From Fibrella aquatilis (GTDB lineage: Bacteria > Bacteroidota > Bacteroidia > Cytophagales > Spirosomataceae): 64,000 nt of DNA. Position numbers and translations under genes: made by a program. The number at the start of each line of letters is the position of its first letter. Position 1 is the stretch's first letter. The stretch is taken from positions 186,001-250,000 of the forward strand of contig NZ_JAFMYU010000001.1 in assembly GCF_017353255.1 (NCBI RefSeq), in the 5' to 3' direction. This document shows, one piece after another, positions 24,922 through 33,701 of the stretch. The notes beneath the pieces were generated by a model that was given only the letters and a program-made list of their open reading frames with translations, ran no database searches and was not told where the DNA came from.

Positions 24922-27900
24922 TTAAAACGTGATGTTGATACCAGCCTGATAGGTCTTCGAGTTGGGCACCAGACCGCTGTTGCCGCTACCGAAGTTCAGG
25001 AACTCAGGGTCGTAGCTTGTCCAGTTAGTGTAGGTAATCAGGTTAGCTCCCTGCACGTAGATACGCGCTTTCGATGCCTTGATCTTGCTGACAAAAACTG
25101 CCGGAACATCATAGCTTAGCGTTACCTGCTTCAGGCGCAGGTAAGAGGCGTCTTCGAGTGTACGGGTACCACCCATGTTGCTAACGCTTTGAGGTTCTAC
25201 GTTGGCGTTATATGCCCTGGGAACGTCGGTGATGTCGCCGGGTTTCTGCCACCGGCGGTCGAACGTTTCCTGAAGGGCGTTGAAGTTACGACCAGCATTT
25301 TCGGCCAGGAATGACGTTTGTGAGTTGAACGACCGCCGACCGTAATCAAACTGGAAGAGGAAATCGAGCGAGAGGCCACCGTAGATGAAGGTGTTGTTGA
25401 AGCCACCATAGAACTTCGGCAATTCAGTGCCAAAGTATTTCTGGTCGCGGGGTACTAGCGGGCGGTAGGTAATGTTACCCGCATAGTCGTAGAACATTGC
25501 CCGGCCCGTAGCTGGGTTTACACCGGCATAATCGGTGGTGTATTGCGGCTGCAAGGGGCGACCCAGGATGGCGTTCCGGCCTACACCATAGAAATCGGTA
25601 TAGCTCAGCAGTAGGGTACTATCGGGGTTGTTGAGTGGCACAATACCCGGGTATAGCTTCGTGACCTTGTTAACAATCGAAGTAATGTTGAATGCTGACT
25701 TCCACTGAAACTGGCCCATTCGTACATTGACCGTGTTGATTTCCAGTTCAATGCCTCTGTTTTGCACTTCGCCAGCATTACGGGCAATGGTGCTGTAACC
25801 GCTTGTAAACGGCAAATTGAATGGTAACAGCAGGTCTTTACTTGTCCGCTGAAACACATCAACCGAGCCGGTAACGCGGTTGCTGAAGAAACCGAAGTCC
25901 AAACCCAGGTTGATCGTCTCGTTGGTTTCCCACTTCAGGTCAGGGTTAGCCAACTGTGAAGGAGCAAAACCAGCTGCTCCGTTATAATCGAAGCCAGGGC
26001 TAACCAGGCCAAGACCCGGAAAATTGGACGCATTGAAAAGTGAACCCAACTGATCGTTACCCGTGGTACCAAACGAAGCACGCAGTTTCAAGTCGCTCAC
26101 GTACCGGTTGCCCTTCAGGAAGTTCTCTTCCGAAACCAGCCAGGCACCTGATACTGATGGGAAAAAACCAAAGCGATTGTTGGCCCCGAACCGGCTCGAA
26201 CCGTCCAGACGGCCAATGAAGCTCAAATCATACTTACGGCTGAAATTGTACTTGAGGTTACCAAAGACAGACCCTTTCCGATAACCTGTCCAGCCACCGA
26301 CAATACTTTCTGGCAAGGCAGCGGCATTGGCGTATTTGAAATCAGCAGTAGGTATATTGATTGCCCTGGTAGCCAAGTTTTCGTTGATGTCTGACCGGTA
26401 TTCTGCTCCAAGAAGGGCCGTAATCTCGTGCTTTCCACCAAAGAGTTTGTTATAATTGGCCGTGATATTGGTCAGGAAATTTTTGTTCTCATTCAACTGA
26501 TCCTGAATCCGACCCCGGACGTTAATGCCGTCGGCCGTGCGCGGGTCGCTGAAGTTACGACCTCTCGTAGACCGGTAGTCTAAGCTCGCAAAGGGGCGGA
26601 TAGTCAGGTTGTCTGTTACCTTATAATTTAAGGAAATGCTACCTACAAACTGATTGATGTTGGCCCGAATGTCGTTGAGTTCACTCACCTGCACAATGTT
26701 CTGGTTCAGGATACCCGGAATACCACCCGATGCGGGAGTGCCGTAATAAGAACCGTCGGCGTTGAAGATCGGAATACTAGGCAGGATGAGAGGCGATGAG
26801 AAGGCCGCCGCACCCAAAAACGAGCCACCGTTTGGTGAACCAAACTGCCCACGTGAGGTGATCGTGCTCAGTTTTAGGGTCTGCTCAACAGAGAGTTTGC
26901 TGTTAATCTGATGGGTGAGCGTGGAATTTAATGTACCCCGCACAAAATCGACATTCAGGATGTTGGCGCTCTGTGTATAGTAGGAGCCAGATACAAAAAA
27001 GCGCGTTTTCTCGTTACCACCGTTTAGGCTCAGCTCATAATTATCCGTCTTACCCTGCTTATAAACAGCATCCTGCCAATCATAGGTTGGCAAATTGGCT
27101 ACGTCAGCATCGCTAACGGTAGCAGGCAGATTGAATGGGTTGGCAGCGTTAGGAACACTAATAACCCGTAGCGTTTGCAGAATTGAGTTGCGGGCTGCTT
27201 CAGCCGATGTACCAGCATTGATCAGGTTCTCCGTTCTGAGCTTAATCCAATCCTGTGTGTTTAACACGTTCAGCTTCTTGATCGGGTCGGCAATGCCTTT
27301 GTAGTAATTTAAGGTAATCTGCGTTTTACCAGCTTTACCCCGTTTCGTGGTTACCAGTACCACACCGTTGGCCGCCTGAGAACCATAAATCGATGCCGCA
27401 GCGGCATCTTTCAGGATTTCGATGTTTTCAATGTCGTTGGGGTTCAAAAAAGCCAGTGGGTTACTGCTCGTGAAGTTCGAGTTGTTGGTGGTGTTCAACT
27501 GCACCCCGTCGACCACATACAGCGGATCACTACCGGCCGAGATAGAGCCCACCCCCCGGATACGAATCTGGATGGCACCGCCTGGTACACCGTTGGCCGA
27601 CGTTACCTGCACACCCGCCGCCCGGCCAGCCAGCGCTTTATCGAAACTACCCACAGGGATGTTTTGAATGGTGGCTCCTGATACTTTTGAACTAGCCCCG
27701 GTGAATTCACGGCGGTTGATGGTGCCGCCATAACCCGTCACGACTACCTCGCTCAGGTCATTGGTATTGCGCTGCAATACCAGATTAATGGTGCTCCTGT
27801 TGCCTACGGCAATTTCCTGCCGGTCGTAGCCGATGAAGCTGAAAACCAACCGCCCGTTTGCGGGCACGTTGATGCGGTAATTCCCCGTCGCATCGGTGGT

Positions 27901-28059
27901 AGTGCCACGGGTAGTTCCCTTGATCTGTACGCTCACACCCGGTAGGGGGGAACTGTCGTCTGATGAAGTGACGCTGCCCGTGATTGCTACGTCCTGTGCC
28001 AAAACCGGCACTGAGAAGAGTAACAGCAACAGCCAGCTTCCAAGAAATAATCTGCTCAT
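24922..28059 (-). CDS. SusC/RagA family TonB-linked outer-membrane protein
   Basis: 1045 residues with the order signal peptide (to VLAQ, residue 22), carboxypeptidase-regulatory-like domain (about 25-105), plug domain (about 110-235, with VVVTGYGGTINRREFTG) and a long barrel ending NITF with a terminal Phe. This is the full length for the family. It forms the TonB-driven import pore of the pair with SusD. A good promoter lies 48 bp upstream on the minus strand. No sigma/anti-sigma pair is next to it. Confidence 0.95.
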   Translation of the reverse strand: MSRLFLGSWLLLLLFSVPVLAQDVAITGSVTSSDDSSPLPGVSVQIKGTTRGTTTDATGNYRINVPANGRLVFSFIGYDRQEIAVGNRSTINLVLQRNTNDLSEVVVTGYGGTINRREFTGASSKVSGATIQNIPVGSFDKALAGRAAGVQVTSANGVPGGAIQIRIRGVGSISAGSDPLYVVDGVQLNTTNNSNFTSSNPLAFLNPNDIENIEILKDAAAASIYGSQAANGVVLVTTKRGKAGKTQITLNYYKGIADPIKKLNVLNTQDWIKLRTENLINAGTSAEAARNSILQTLRVISVPNAANPFNLPATVSDADVANLPTYDWQDAVYKQGKTDNYELSLNGGNEKTRFFVSGSYYTQSANILNVDFVRGTLNSTLTHQINSKLSVEQTLKLSTITSRGQFGSPNGGSFLGAAAFSSPLILPSIPIFNADGSYYGTPASGGIPGILNQNIVQVSELNDIRANINQFVGSISLNYKVTDNLTIRPFASLDYRSTRGRNFSDPRTADGINVRGRIQDQLNENKNFLTNITANYNKLFGGKHEITALLGAEYRSDINENLATRAINIPTADFKYANAAALPESIVGGWTGYRKGSVFGNLKYNFSRKYDLSFIGRLDGSSRFGANNRFGFFPSVSGAWLVSEENFLKGNRYVSDLKLRASFGTTGNDQLGSLFNASNFPGLGLVSPGFDYNGAAGFAPSQLANPDLKWETNETINLGLDFGFFSNRVTGSVDVFQRTSKDLLLPFNLPFTSGYSTIARNAGEVQNRGIELEINTVNVRMGQFQWKSAFNITSIVNKVTKLYPGIVPLNNPDSTLLLSYTDFYGVGRNAILGRPLQPQYTTDYAGVNPATGRAMFYDYAGNITYRPLVPRDQKYFGTELPKFYGGFNNTFIYGGLSLDFLFQFDYGRRSFNSQTSFLAENAGRNFNALQETFDRRWQKPGDITDVPRAYNANVEPQSVSNMGGTRTLEDASYLRLKQVTLSYDVPAVFVSKIKASKARIYVQGANLITYTNWTSYDPEFLNFGSGNSGLVPNSKTYQAGINITF

Positions 28060-28106
28060 AGAAGTTTGACGATAGAGTTTGTTCAGTTTGTCTGATTAAA
28101 CGGTTG

Positions 28107-28135
28107 CAAAACTATTTAACGAAACCGTAACACAA
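28107..28135 (-). promoter_or_regulatory. Promoter of the SusC/SusD operon
   Basis: On the minus strand TTG (28133-28135) and TAGTTTTG (28107-28114) are 18 nt apart, matching the Bacteroidota -33/-7 pattern. The predicted leader is about 40 nt. The region lies between the divergent susC and M20 genes. Confidence 0.6.
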
Positions 28136-28202
28136 GCAGTTTGTTTGGCAAAAAGACTAAATTCGCCAACAATTGTTTCGTACCTCTAAATTGACTAATT
28201 AC

Positions 28203-29528
28203 ATGAGTATTTATTCCAAGATCAGTTTATTTGCTGTTTCTATAGGATTTTTCTTTGAATCGACCGTGACGGTTCAGGCGCAGAATTTACCTATTAAAAC
28301 TCGCATAGACCAGCTGGCAACGGCTATTGAGCCTAAAGTAGTTGCCTGGCGGCGCGATTTTCATCAAAACCCTGAACTCGGCAACCGCGAATTACGCACG
28401 GCCGGCAAGATTGCCGCTCACCTGCATGCCCTGGGTATCGAGGTGCAAACGGGCGTGGGCAAAACGGGCGTGGTGGGCCTGCTACGCGGCGGTAAACCTG
28501 GTCCGGTGGTAGCCCTCCGCGCCGATATGGACGGCCTGCCCGTTACCGAACGGGTGAACCTCGCCTTTAAATCGACGGTTACGACCGAATACAATAACCA
28601 GCAAACGGGCGTGATGCACGCCTGTGGGCATGACAGTCACGTGGCCATGCTGATGGGTGCCGCCGAAGTGCTGGCCTCCATGAAAGCCGACCTGCCCGGC
28701 ACGGTGAAGTTTATTTTTCAGCCCGCCGAAGAGGGTGCCCCCGTTGGCGAAGAAGGAGGTGCGCAACTGATGGTGAAAGAAGGTGTACTGGAAAACCCCA
28801 AAGTAGACGCCATTTTTGGCCTGCACATTAATTCGCAAACGGAAGTAGGTACGATCAAATATCGCCCTGGTGCTACTATGGCCGCCGTAGATTCCTACGC
28901 TATCAAAATTCGTGGTAAGCAAACCCACGGGGCCGCGCCCTGGTCGGGCGTTGACCCGATTGTGACGGCTGCCCAGGTGGTGATGGGCCTGCAAACCATT
29001 GTAAGCCGCAACCTGGTGCTGACCGACAACGCCGCCGTTGTGACGGTGGGGGCCATGCACGGGGGTATTCGCGAAAACATTATTCCCGAAGAAGCCAACA
29101 TGATCGGCACTATCCGCACGTTCAGCCCGGAGGCGCAACAGACGGTGCATCGCCGCATCAACGAGATTGCCACCAACATTGCCGCCTCAGCCGGTGCCAA
29201 GGCCGACGTGAACATCAAGATCATGTATCCCGTGACCTACAACGATCCCGCCCTGACCGATAAGATGATTGGTACCCTGGAGGCCGTAGCCGGGAAAGAC
29301 AATGTGAAGATCACGCCCGCCCAAACCGGTGCTGAAGATTTTTCATTCTATCAGCAAAAAGTGCCGGGTTTCTTTTATTTCCTGGGCGGCATGACCAAAG
29401 GCAAAAAAGTAGAAGAAGCCGCCCCACACCACACGCCCGATTTCCAGATCGACGAGAGCGGATTTACCCTGGGTGTGCGCACCCTCTGCCACCTCACAGT
29501 AGACTACATGGCGAAAAATAAAAAATAG
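28203..29528 (+). CDS. M20 family amidohydrolase, exported
   Basis: 441 residues from ATG 28203, which starts a signal peptide ending VTVQAQ. The M20D pattern is complete: WRRDFHQNPELGNRE (residues about 47-61), MHACGHDSHVAMLMGAAE near 138-155, QPAEEGAPVGEEGG, then GLHINSQ and the dimerisation domain with HGAAPWSGVDP. These enzymes cleave N-acyl amino acids or hippurate-like amides with two metal ions; the exact substrate is unknown. It is divergent from the SusC operon. Confidence 0.9.
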   Translation: MSIYSKISLFAVSIGFFFESTVTVQAQNLPIKTRIDQLATAIEPKVVAWRRDFHQNPELGNRELRTAGKIAAHLHALGIEVQTGVGKTGVVGLLRGGKPGPVVALRADMDGLPVTERVNLAFKSTVTTEYNNQQTGVMHACGHDSHVAMLMGAAEVLASMKADLPGTVKFIFQPAEEGAPVGEEGGAQLMVKEGVLENPKVDAIFGLHINSQTEVGTIKYRPGATMAAVDSYAIKIRGKQTHGAAPWSGVDPIVTAAQVVMGLQTIVSRNLVLTDNAAVVTVGAMHGGIRENIIPEEANMIGTIRTFSPEAQQTVHRRINEIATNIAASAGAKADVNIKIMYPVTYNDPALTDKMIGTLEAVAGKDNVKITPAQTGAEDFSFYQQKVPGFFYFLGGMTKGKKVEEAAPHHTPDFQIDESGFTLGVRTLCHLTVDYMAKNKK

Positions 29529-29562
29529 GTACTGCTCACTGCCAGAAACGCATTACGACTTA

Positions 29563-30558
29563 TTACTTGATCAGGAGCGACGAGGCATCGCGGCGGGGTT
29601 GCTGCCCGCCGCGCAGGATGGTGTTGCCGTTAAACTTTTCGCTTTGGTCGATAAGCATGGGCGTGGCGAAATCGGCTTCGTTGATCTGCCCACTTTGGGC
29701 GAAGGCGTCGATGGCGTTTTGGTAGGTCACGAGCCGGATGGCGTCGGGCGAAATGCCCCGCATCACCATCAGGGCAGCGGTTTTGGGCACGGCCAGCGGG
29801 TCGCTGATGCCCCAGTCGGCGGCAGAGTTGACCATGATGCGCCCCGGGCCGTACTGTCGTACCACCTCGACCATGCGCTCATTGCCCATTTTGGTAAACG
29901 GATAAATAGTAAACGCGGCCCAGAACCCCCTGTCCAGTACCGACTTCACTGTTTCTTCGTTGTTGTGGTCCACGATCACCATGCCGGGGTCGAGGCCATG
30001 TTCCAGCGCAATGGCCATGCTGCGTTCGGTGCCTTCTTTTTTGTTGCGGTGGGGGGTATGTATCTGCACAGGGAGGTTGGCTTCTTTAGCCAGTTCAAGC
30101 TGCGCCCGGTAGAATTTCTCTTCGGCGGCGGTCTGGTCGTCGAACCCGATTTCGCCAATGCCGACCACGCCTTCTTTGTAGGCAAACAGAGGCAGCAACT
30201 CCATCACCTCTTCGGCAAGGGCCTCGTTATTCGCCTCGCGTGAGTTCAGCCCAATGGTGCAGTAGTGTTTGATACCAAACTGCGACGACCGGAACCGTTC
30301 CCAACCCACCAGACTGGCGTAATAATCTTTGAACGTGGCCAGTCCCGTGCGGGGCTGCCCCAGCCAGAAGGCGGGTTCAATGAGAGCCACAATGCCCGCG
30401 TCGGCCATGGCCTGATAATCATCGGTGGTGCGCGAGGTCATGTGAATATGCGGGTCGAAAAACCGCATACCCTTAATATGAGCCATATAATCGACCGGCG
30501 TTTCAGCAACGGGTTGGGCCGGCACCTCGTGCTCGTCCTGGGCGTGGGAGGGGTTCAT
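29563..30558 (-). CDS. eboB: TatD family metal-dependent hydrolase, EboB-like
   Basis: 331 residues from ATG 30558; a longer frame would run into the palindrome upstream. TatD-type metal residues are visible: FFDPHIH (HxH, near 35), GEIGFDD (Glu), QIHTPHR (His), VIVDHNNE (His) and NSAADWG (Asp). It follows the EboA gene on the same strand. In the ebo operon (eboA-F) this hydrolase is EboB, and the operon is tied to transport of secondary metabolites to the periplasm in cyanobacteria and others. The other ebo genes are not in this window, so the naming rests on the eboA neighbour. Confidence 0.75.
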   Translation of the reverse strand: MNPSHAQDEHEVPAQPVAETPVDYMAHIKGMRFFDPHIHMTSRTTDDYQAMADAGIVALIEPAFWLGQPRTGLATFKDYYASLVGWERFRSSQFGIKHYCTIGLNSREANNEALAEEVMELLPLFAYKEGVVGIGEIGFDDQTAAEEKFYRAQLELAKEANLPVQIHTPHRNKKEGTERSMAIALEHGLDPGMVIVDHNNEETVKSVLDRGFWAAFTIYPFTKMGNERMVEVVRQYGPGRIMVNSAADWGISDPLAVPKTAALMVMRGISPDAIRLVTYQNAIDAFAQSGQINEADFATPMLIDQSEKFNGNTILRGGQQPRRDASSLLIK

Positions 30559-30571
30559 GGGGAGGGAAGAG

Positions 30572-30623
30572 AATGTACAATGCATAATGTACATTGTACA
30601 TTGTACATTATGCATTGTACATT
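30572..30623. repeat. 22-bp perfect inverted repeat, arm family AATGTACAATG
   Basis: Arms 30572-30593 and 30602-30623 with an 8-nt loop, built from TGTACA and ATGCAT words that are themselves palindromes. The stop codon of eboA (30608-30610) and its last codons lie in the right arm. The same arm family is at 32201-32323. Confidence 0.9.
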
Positions 30624-31333
30624 AATTGTTTAGCAGCATTATAATCAGTCGCCTCACACACCTGCCTGGCGGCTTCGCGGTCGGCTTTAGAGGGCGATTG
30701 TAATAGTTTTTTTACATCGGCCAGCAGTGTTTCGTTCATGAAGCGCGGCACTAATTGCCATACCTCGGCGGGAACGGTGCGGCCTGCGGCCCAGCGTTCA
30801 TGGGCGAATTCAGAAATGTCGTGGGCCAGCGTGGCGTTGGCCCGGTCGAGCAGGCCGTGGATGCGGGTGATGGGCTTGTCGTTGAAAATGCACTTGAGCA
30901 CCAGCTGATTCCAGGCCGCTTCGGTGAAGTACTGCGCCGGGTAGGGATTACCAAATGCGATGGCATCAAACACGGGACCCATGTTGGACCTAACAGCCTC
31001 TGTGGCCCTGAAATGCCATTTTTGGGGAAAAGCCAGGTAGGGCAGGGCCGTATATAACGCCGCCAGTTCCTGCATTTCGGCGGTGTCGAACAGCGTCTCT
31101 ATGGCCTTCACATACGCCGCTTCATCGTCTGCGGGGATGGCCGTTAGCAGCAACACCCGCGCCAGCCGGTCCATAGTCCAGTCGGGCTGTTGGGGTACGG
31201 GGCGGCGCGAGACGAAACGCGGCACGGCCACAAATGCAGCCAGTTTCGCCGGCATCGGTGCCGCCTGTTTCTGCGCCAGCCACGCTTTTTCCGATTCAAT
31301 GGCTGTTTCGTTGAATAAATCGGGGAGTGTCAT
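30608..31333 (-). CDS. eboA: EboA domain protein
   Basis: 241 residues from ATG 31333. The alpha-helical pattern with WTMDRLARVLLLTAI, LYTALPYLAFPQKW (residues about 95-108) and LVLKCIFNDKPITRIHGLL fits the EboA family ('metabolite traffic protein EboA'). The biochemical role is unknown. The last codons, for residues MYNA, and the stop lie inside the palindromic repeat that separates this gene from eboB, so the C terminus may have been set by the repeat. It starts 25 bp downstream of a DUF4197 gene on the same strand. Confidence 0.82.
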   Translation of the reverse strand: MTLPDLFNETAIESEKAWLAQKQAAPMPAKLAAFVAVPRFVSRRPVPQQPDWTMDRLARVLLLTAIPADDEAAYVKAIETLFDTAEMQELAALYTALPYLAFPQKWHFRATEAVRSNMGPVFDAIAFGNPYPAQYFTEAAWNQLVLKCIFNDKPITRIHGLLDRANATLAHDISEFAHERWAAGRTVPAEVWQLVPRFMNETLLADVKKLLQSPSKADREAARQVCEATDYNAAKQLMYNA

Positions 31334-31358
31334 AGGTTCACTGCAAAGATGCAAGTAT

Positions 31359-32132
31359 CTACCGGCTGCCGAATACCCGTTTCAGGATGTCGGTGACGCG
31401 GGCTACGGGGTTTTCGCGGATGCGTTTTTCTTCCTGGGCTACGAGCAAAAATAAGCCATCGACGGCTTTGCCCGTGGCGTATTCGGTCAGGTTGGCATTG
31501 ACGGGCTTCTGACCGAAAGCAAACTTATTGTAGGTGGTGGCCAGCGTGTTATAGTAGCGCGTGGCGTTGTTTTTCTGCAACGTGCTGTCAATAATCGGCG
31601 TGAATTCGGCCACCAGTTGCTGCCCCGTGGTGCGGCGGAGGTATTCGGTGGCGGCATTGTCGGAGCCGCGCAAAATACCCACCGCATCCTGGATGGTCAT
31701 CTGGGTGATAGCCTTGAAAAATACCGGCTTGGCCTTCTTGGCGGCGTCTTCCGCTGAGCGGTTCAGGGCCACCACAAACTGGTCTACCTGCTTGCCAAAA
31801 CCCAACTGCCGCAGCCGCGATTCAATGCGCTGGGCTTCGGGTGGGAACAGAATCTTGATCAGGTCGTTTTTATAGTAGCCGTCCAGCGCCGAGGCCTGCG
31901 TAGACCCCTTGTCGATGCCCACGCGCAGGGCTTCTTTCAGGCCCGTGGCAATGTCGGTAGGCGTAAGGGCCGCGCCGGCACCGGTAGTGGCCGACGTAGC
32001 CTGGAGCACCTTGTCGAGCACACCGCCCAGCTTGCCAAACGGCGACTGCCGACGGACGGTAGAGTCCTGAGCCTGAGCCGATAGGGCCAAAAACAGGGGA
32101 AGGGCCACGGCCCACAAACGAATCGTTTTCAT
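31359..32132 (-). CDS. DUF4197 domain secreted protein
   Basis: 257 residues from ATG 32132 with signal peptide MKTIRLWAVALPLFLALSAQAQ. The DUF4197 features are present: LTPTDIATGLKEALRVGID near residue 62, YYKNDLIKILFPPEAQ, and the C-terminal LTEYATGKAVDGLFLLVAQE. DUF4197 proteins are small periplasmic proteins of unknown function, common in Bacteroidota and Proteobacteria. It starts a minus-strand group with eboA and eboB. Confidence 0.85.
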   Translation of the reverse strand: MKTIRLWAVALPLFLALSAQAQDSTVRRQSPFGKLGGVLDKVLQATSATTGAGAALTPTDIATGLKEALRVGIDKGSTQASALDGYYKNDLIKILFPPEAQRIESRLRQLGFGKQVDQFVVALNRSAEDAAKKAKPVFFKAITQMTIQDAVGILRGSDNAATEYLRRTTGQQLVAEFTPIIDSTLQKNNATRYYNTLATTYNKFAFGQKPVNANLTEYATGKAVDGLFLLVAQEEKRIRENPVARVTDILKRVFGSR

Positions 32133-32200
32133 CTCTGAAGGTTGTTTTACGTACTTTTGACAAAAGGAAATGTAAAATGTAAAATGAGTCTTATTAAAAA

Positions 32201-32323
32201 ATGTACAATGAATAATGTACAATGCACAATGTGGTCCGCCGTTGCGATTTCTAATAGAGAGTAGGTTAATGCGAAGCCACACCAGCAAACCTCATTGTAC
32301 CTTATACATTGTTCATTGTACAT
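32201..32323. repeat. Inverted repeat, arm family AATGTACAATG, with GGTCCGCCG and GCGAAGCCAC modules in the loop
   Basis: Left 32201-32233 and right 32291-32323 pair with a few mismatches (ATGTACAATGAA shared at the ends). The 57-nt apex region carries GGTCCGCCGTTGCG (32233-32246) and TGCGAAGCCACACCAG (32270-32285), both found in other repeats of the window. It ends 9 bp before cinA. Confidence 0.8.
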
Positions 32324-32332
32324 TAATCCCAC

Positions 32333-33580
32333 ATGCCACAAACAGTCCGGGCCGAAGTAATCACCATTGGTGACGAAATTTTATTCGGCCAGATTATCGA
32401 TACCAATACCCAGTGGATCAGTACCGAACTCACCACGCTGGGTATCCGCACCATCCGCAAAACGTCGGTTGGTGATACCACCGACGTGATCCTGGATGCC
32501 TTGCGTGAAGCCGCCGCCCGCGCCGACGTGATCATCATTACGGGTGGCCTCGGTCCCACAAAAGACGACATTACCAAGAAAACCCTCTGCCAGTATTTTG
32601 GCGTGGGCATGGTGCGCAACCAACAGGCGCTGGACCTGGTCACGAGTTTTTTCGAGAAGCGCGGCCGCGAAATGACCGACCTTAACCGGGAGCAGGCCGA
32701 CCTGCCCGAAAACGCCGAATACATTCAGAACGACTGGGGCACCGCCCCCGGTATGTGGTTCGACGAGGCCGACACGGTCTATATTTCGCTGCCAGGCGTA
32801 CCCTTCGAGATGAAGAGCCTGATGACCAACCGGATGTTGCCCAAGCTGAAAAACCGGTTTGACCTGCCCGTGATTCGGCACAAAATGATCCGCACCATCG
32901 GTGTGGGCGAGTCGTTTTTGGCCGAAAAGATCGAAGCCTGGGAAGATGCCTTGCCCCCCCACATTCGGCTGGCCTACCTGCCTAGCTTTGGCCAAGTGAA
33001 GCTGCGTCTAACGGCCTCCGGCGCCGACAATGAGCAGCTTGGCCGTGAGCTTGACGCCGAAGTGGCCAAGATAATGCCCCTCATTGAAGCCAACGTATAC
33101 GGTTTCGACGGCGACGAAATCGAGAACGTAGTCATCAAGCTACTGAAAGAGAAGAACCTGGTGCTGGGCGTGGCCGAGAGCTGCACCGGCGGGCAGGTAG
33201 CTGCCACGCTGACTAAGGTGCCGGGTGTATCTGCTGTGTTTGCGGGGGGCGTGGTGGCCTACAGCAATGAGGTAAAGCACATTGCCCTGGGCGTAAATCC
33301 CGACACGCTGGCCGAGTTTGGGGCCGTGAGTGAACCCACCGTTTGCGAAATGGCCGAGGGTGTGCGCGTGATGCTCGGCACCGACGTGGGTATTGCCACC
33401 AGCGGCGTGGCTGGCCCCGACGGCGGCACCCCCGACAAGCCCGTAGGCACTGTCTGGATCGCCTGCGCCACCGACTACGGCACCGTGGCCAAACTCCTGA
33501 AACTTGGTCAGTACCGCGAGCAAAACATCACGCTCACAACCAACTACGTATTAGAATTACTTCGTCAACAACTGAAATGA
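32333..33580 (+). CDS. cinA: CinA family protein, nicotinamide mononucleotide deamidase-related
   Basis: 415 residues, full length for two-domain CinA. Residues 1-170 are the MoaB/MogA-like domain (EVITIGDEILFGQIIDTN, then TGGLGPTKDDITK). Residues about 255-415 are the PncC-type amidase domain (GVAESCTGGQVAATLT, then SGVAGPDGGTPDKPVG). It hydrolyses ADP-ribose-like pyrophosphates and deamidates NMN to recycle NAD. The stop codon TGA (33578-33580) overlaps the first base pair of the next palindrome. Confidence 0.93.
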   Translation: MPQTVRAEVITIGDEILFGQIIDTNTQWISTELTTLGIRTIRKTSVGDTTDVILDALREAAARADVIIITGGLGPTKDDITKKTLCQYFGVGMVRNQQALDLVTSFFEKRGREMTDLNREQADLPENAEYIQNDWGTAPGMWFDEADTVYISLPGVPFEMKSLMTNRMLPKLKNRFDLPVIRHKMIRTIGVGESFLAEKIEAWEDALPPHIRLAYLPSFGQVKLRLTASGADNEQLGRELDAEVAKIMPLIEANVYGFDGDEIENVVIKLLKEKNLVLGVAESCTGGQVAATLTKVPGVSAVFAGGVVAYSNEVKHIALGVNPDTLAEFGAVSEPTVCEMAEGVRVMLGTDVGIATSGVAGPDGGTPDKPVGTVWIACATDYGTVAKLLKLGQYREQNITLTTNYVLELLRQQLK

Positions 33581-33693
33581 TTTACGATGTACGAATTACG
33601 AATTACGATTTATTGCTGACGCAGGAGTACGCTTCCGTTAGCCTTACTGGCGTCAGCAATAAATCGTAATTCGTAATTCGTACATCGTAAATC
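33579..33693. repeat. 44-bp perfect inverted repeat, arm family TTACGAATTACGATT, apex GCTGACGC
   Basis: Arms 33579-33622 and 33650-33693 are exact reverse complements with a 27-nt loop. Arm words match the repeat at 18076-18186; the apex is ATTGCTGACGC/GCGTCAGCAAT. It starts inside the cinA stop codon and ends 8 bp before the E2 start. Confidence 0.95.
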
Positions 33694-33701
33694 CTACCTA
33701 C

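Noticed and set aside
23386-28059. SusC/SusD locus as part of the GH95/kduI sugar pathway
   Set aside because: They are 14 kb apart, on different transcripts, and nothing in the sequence links their substrates.
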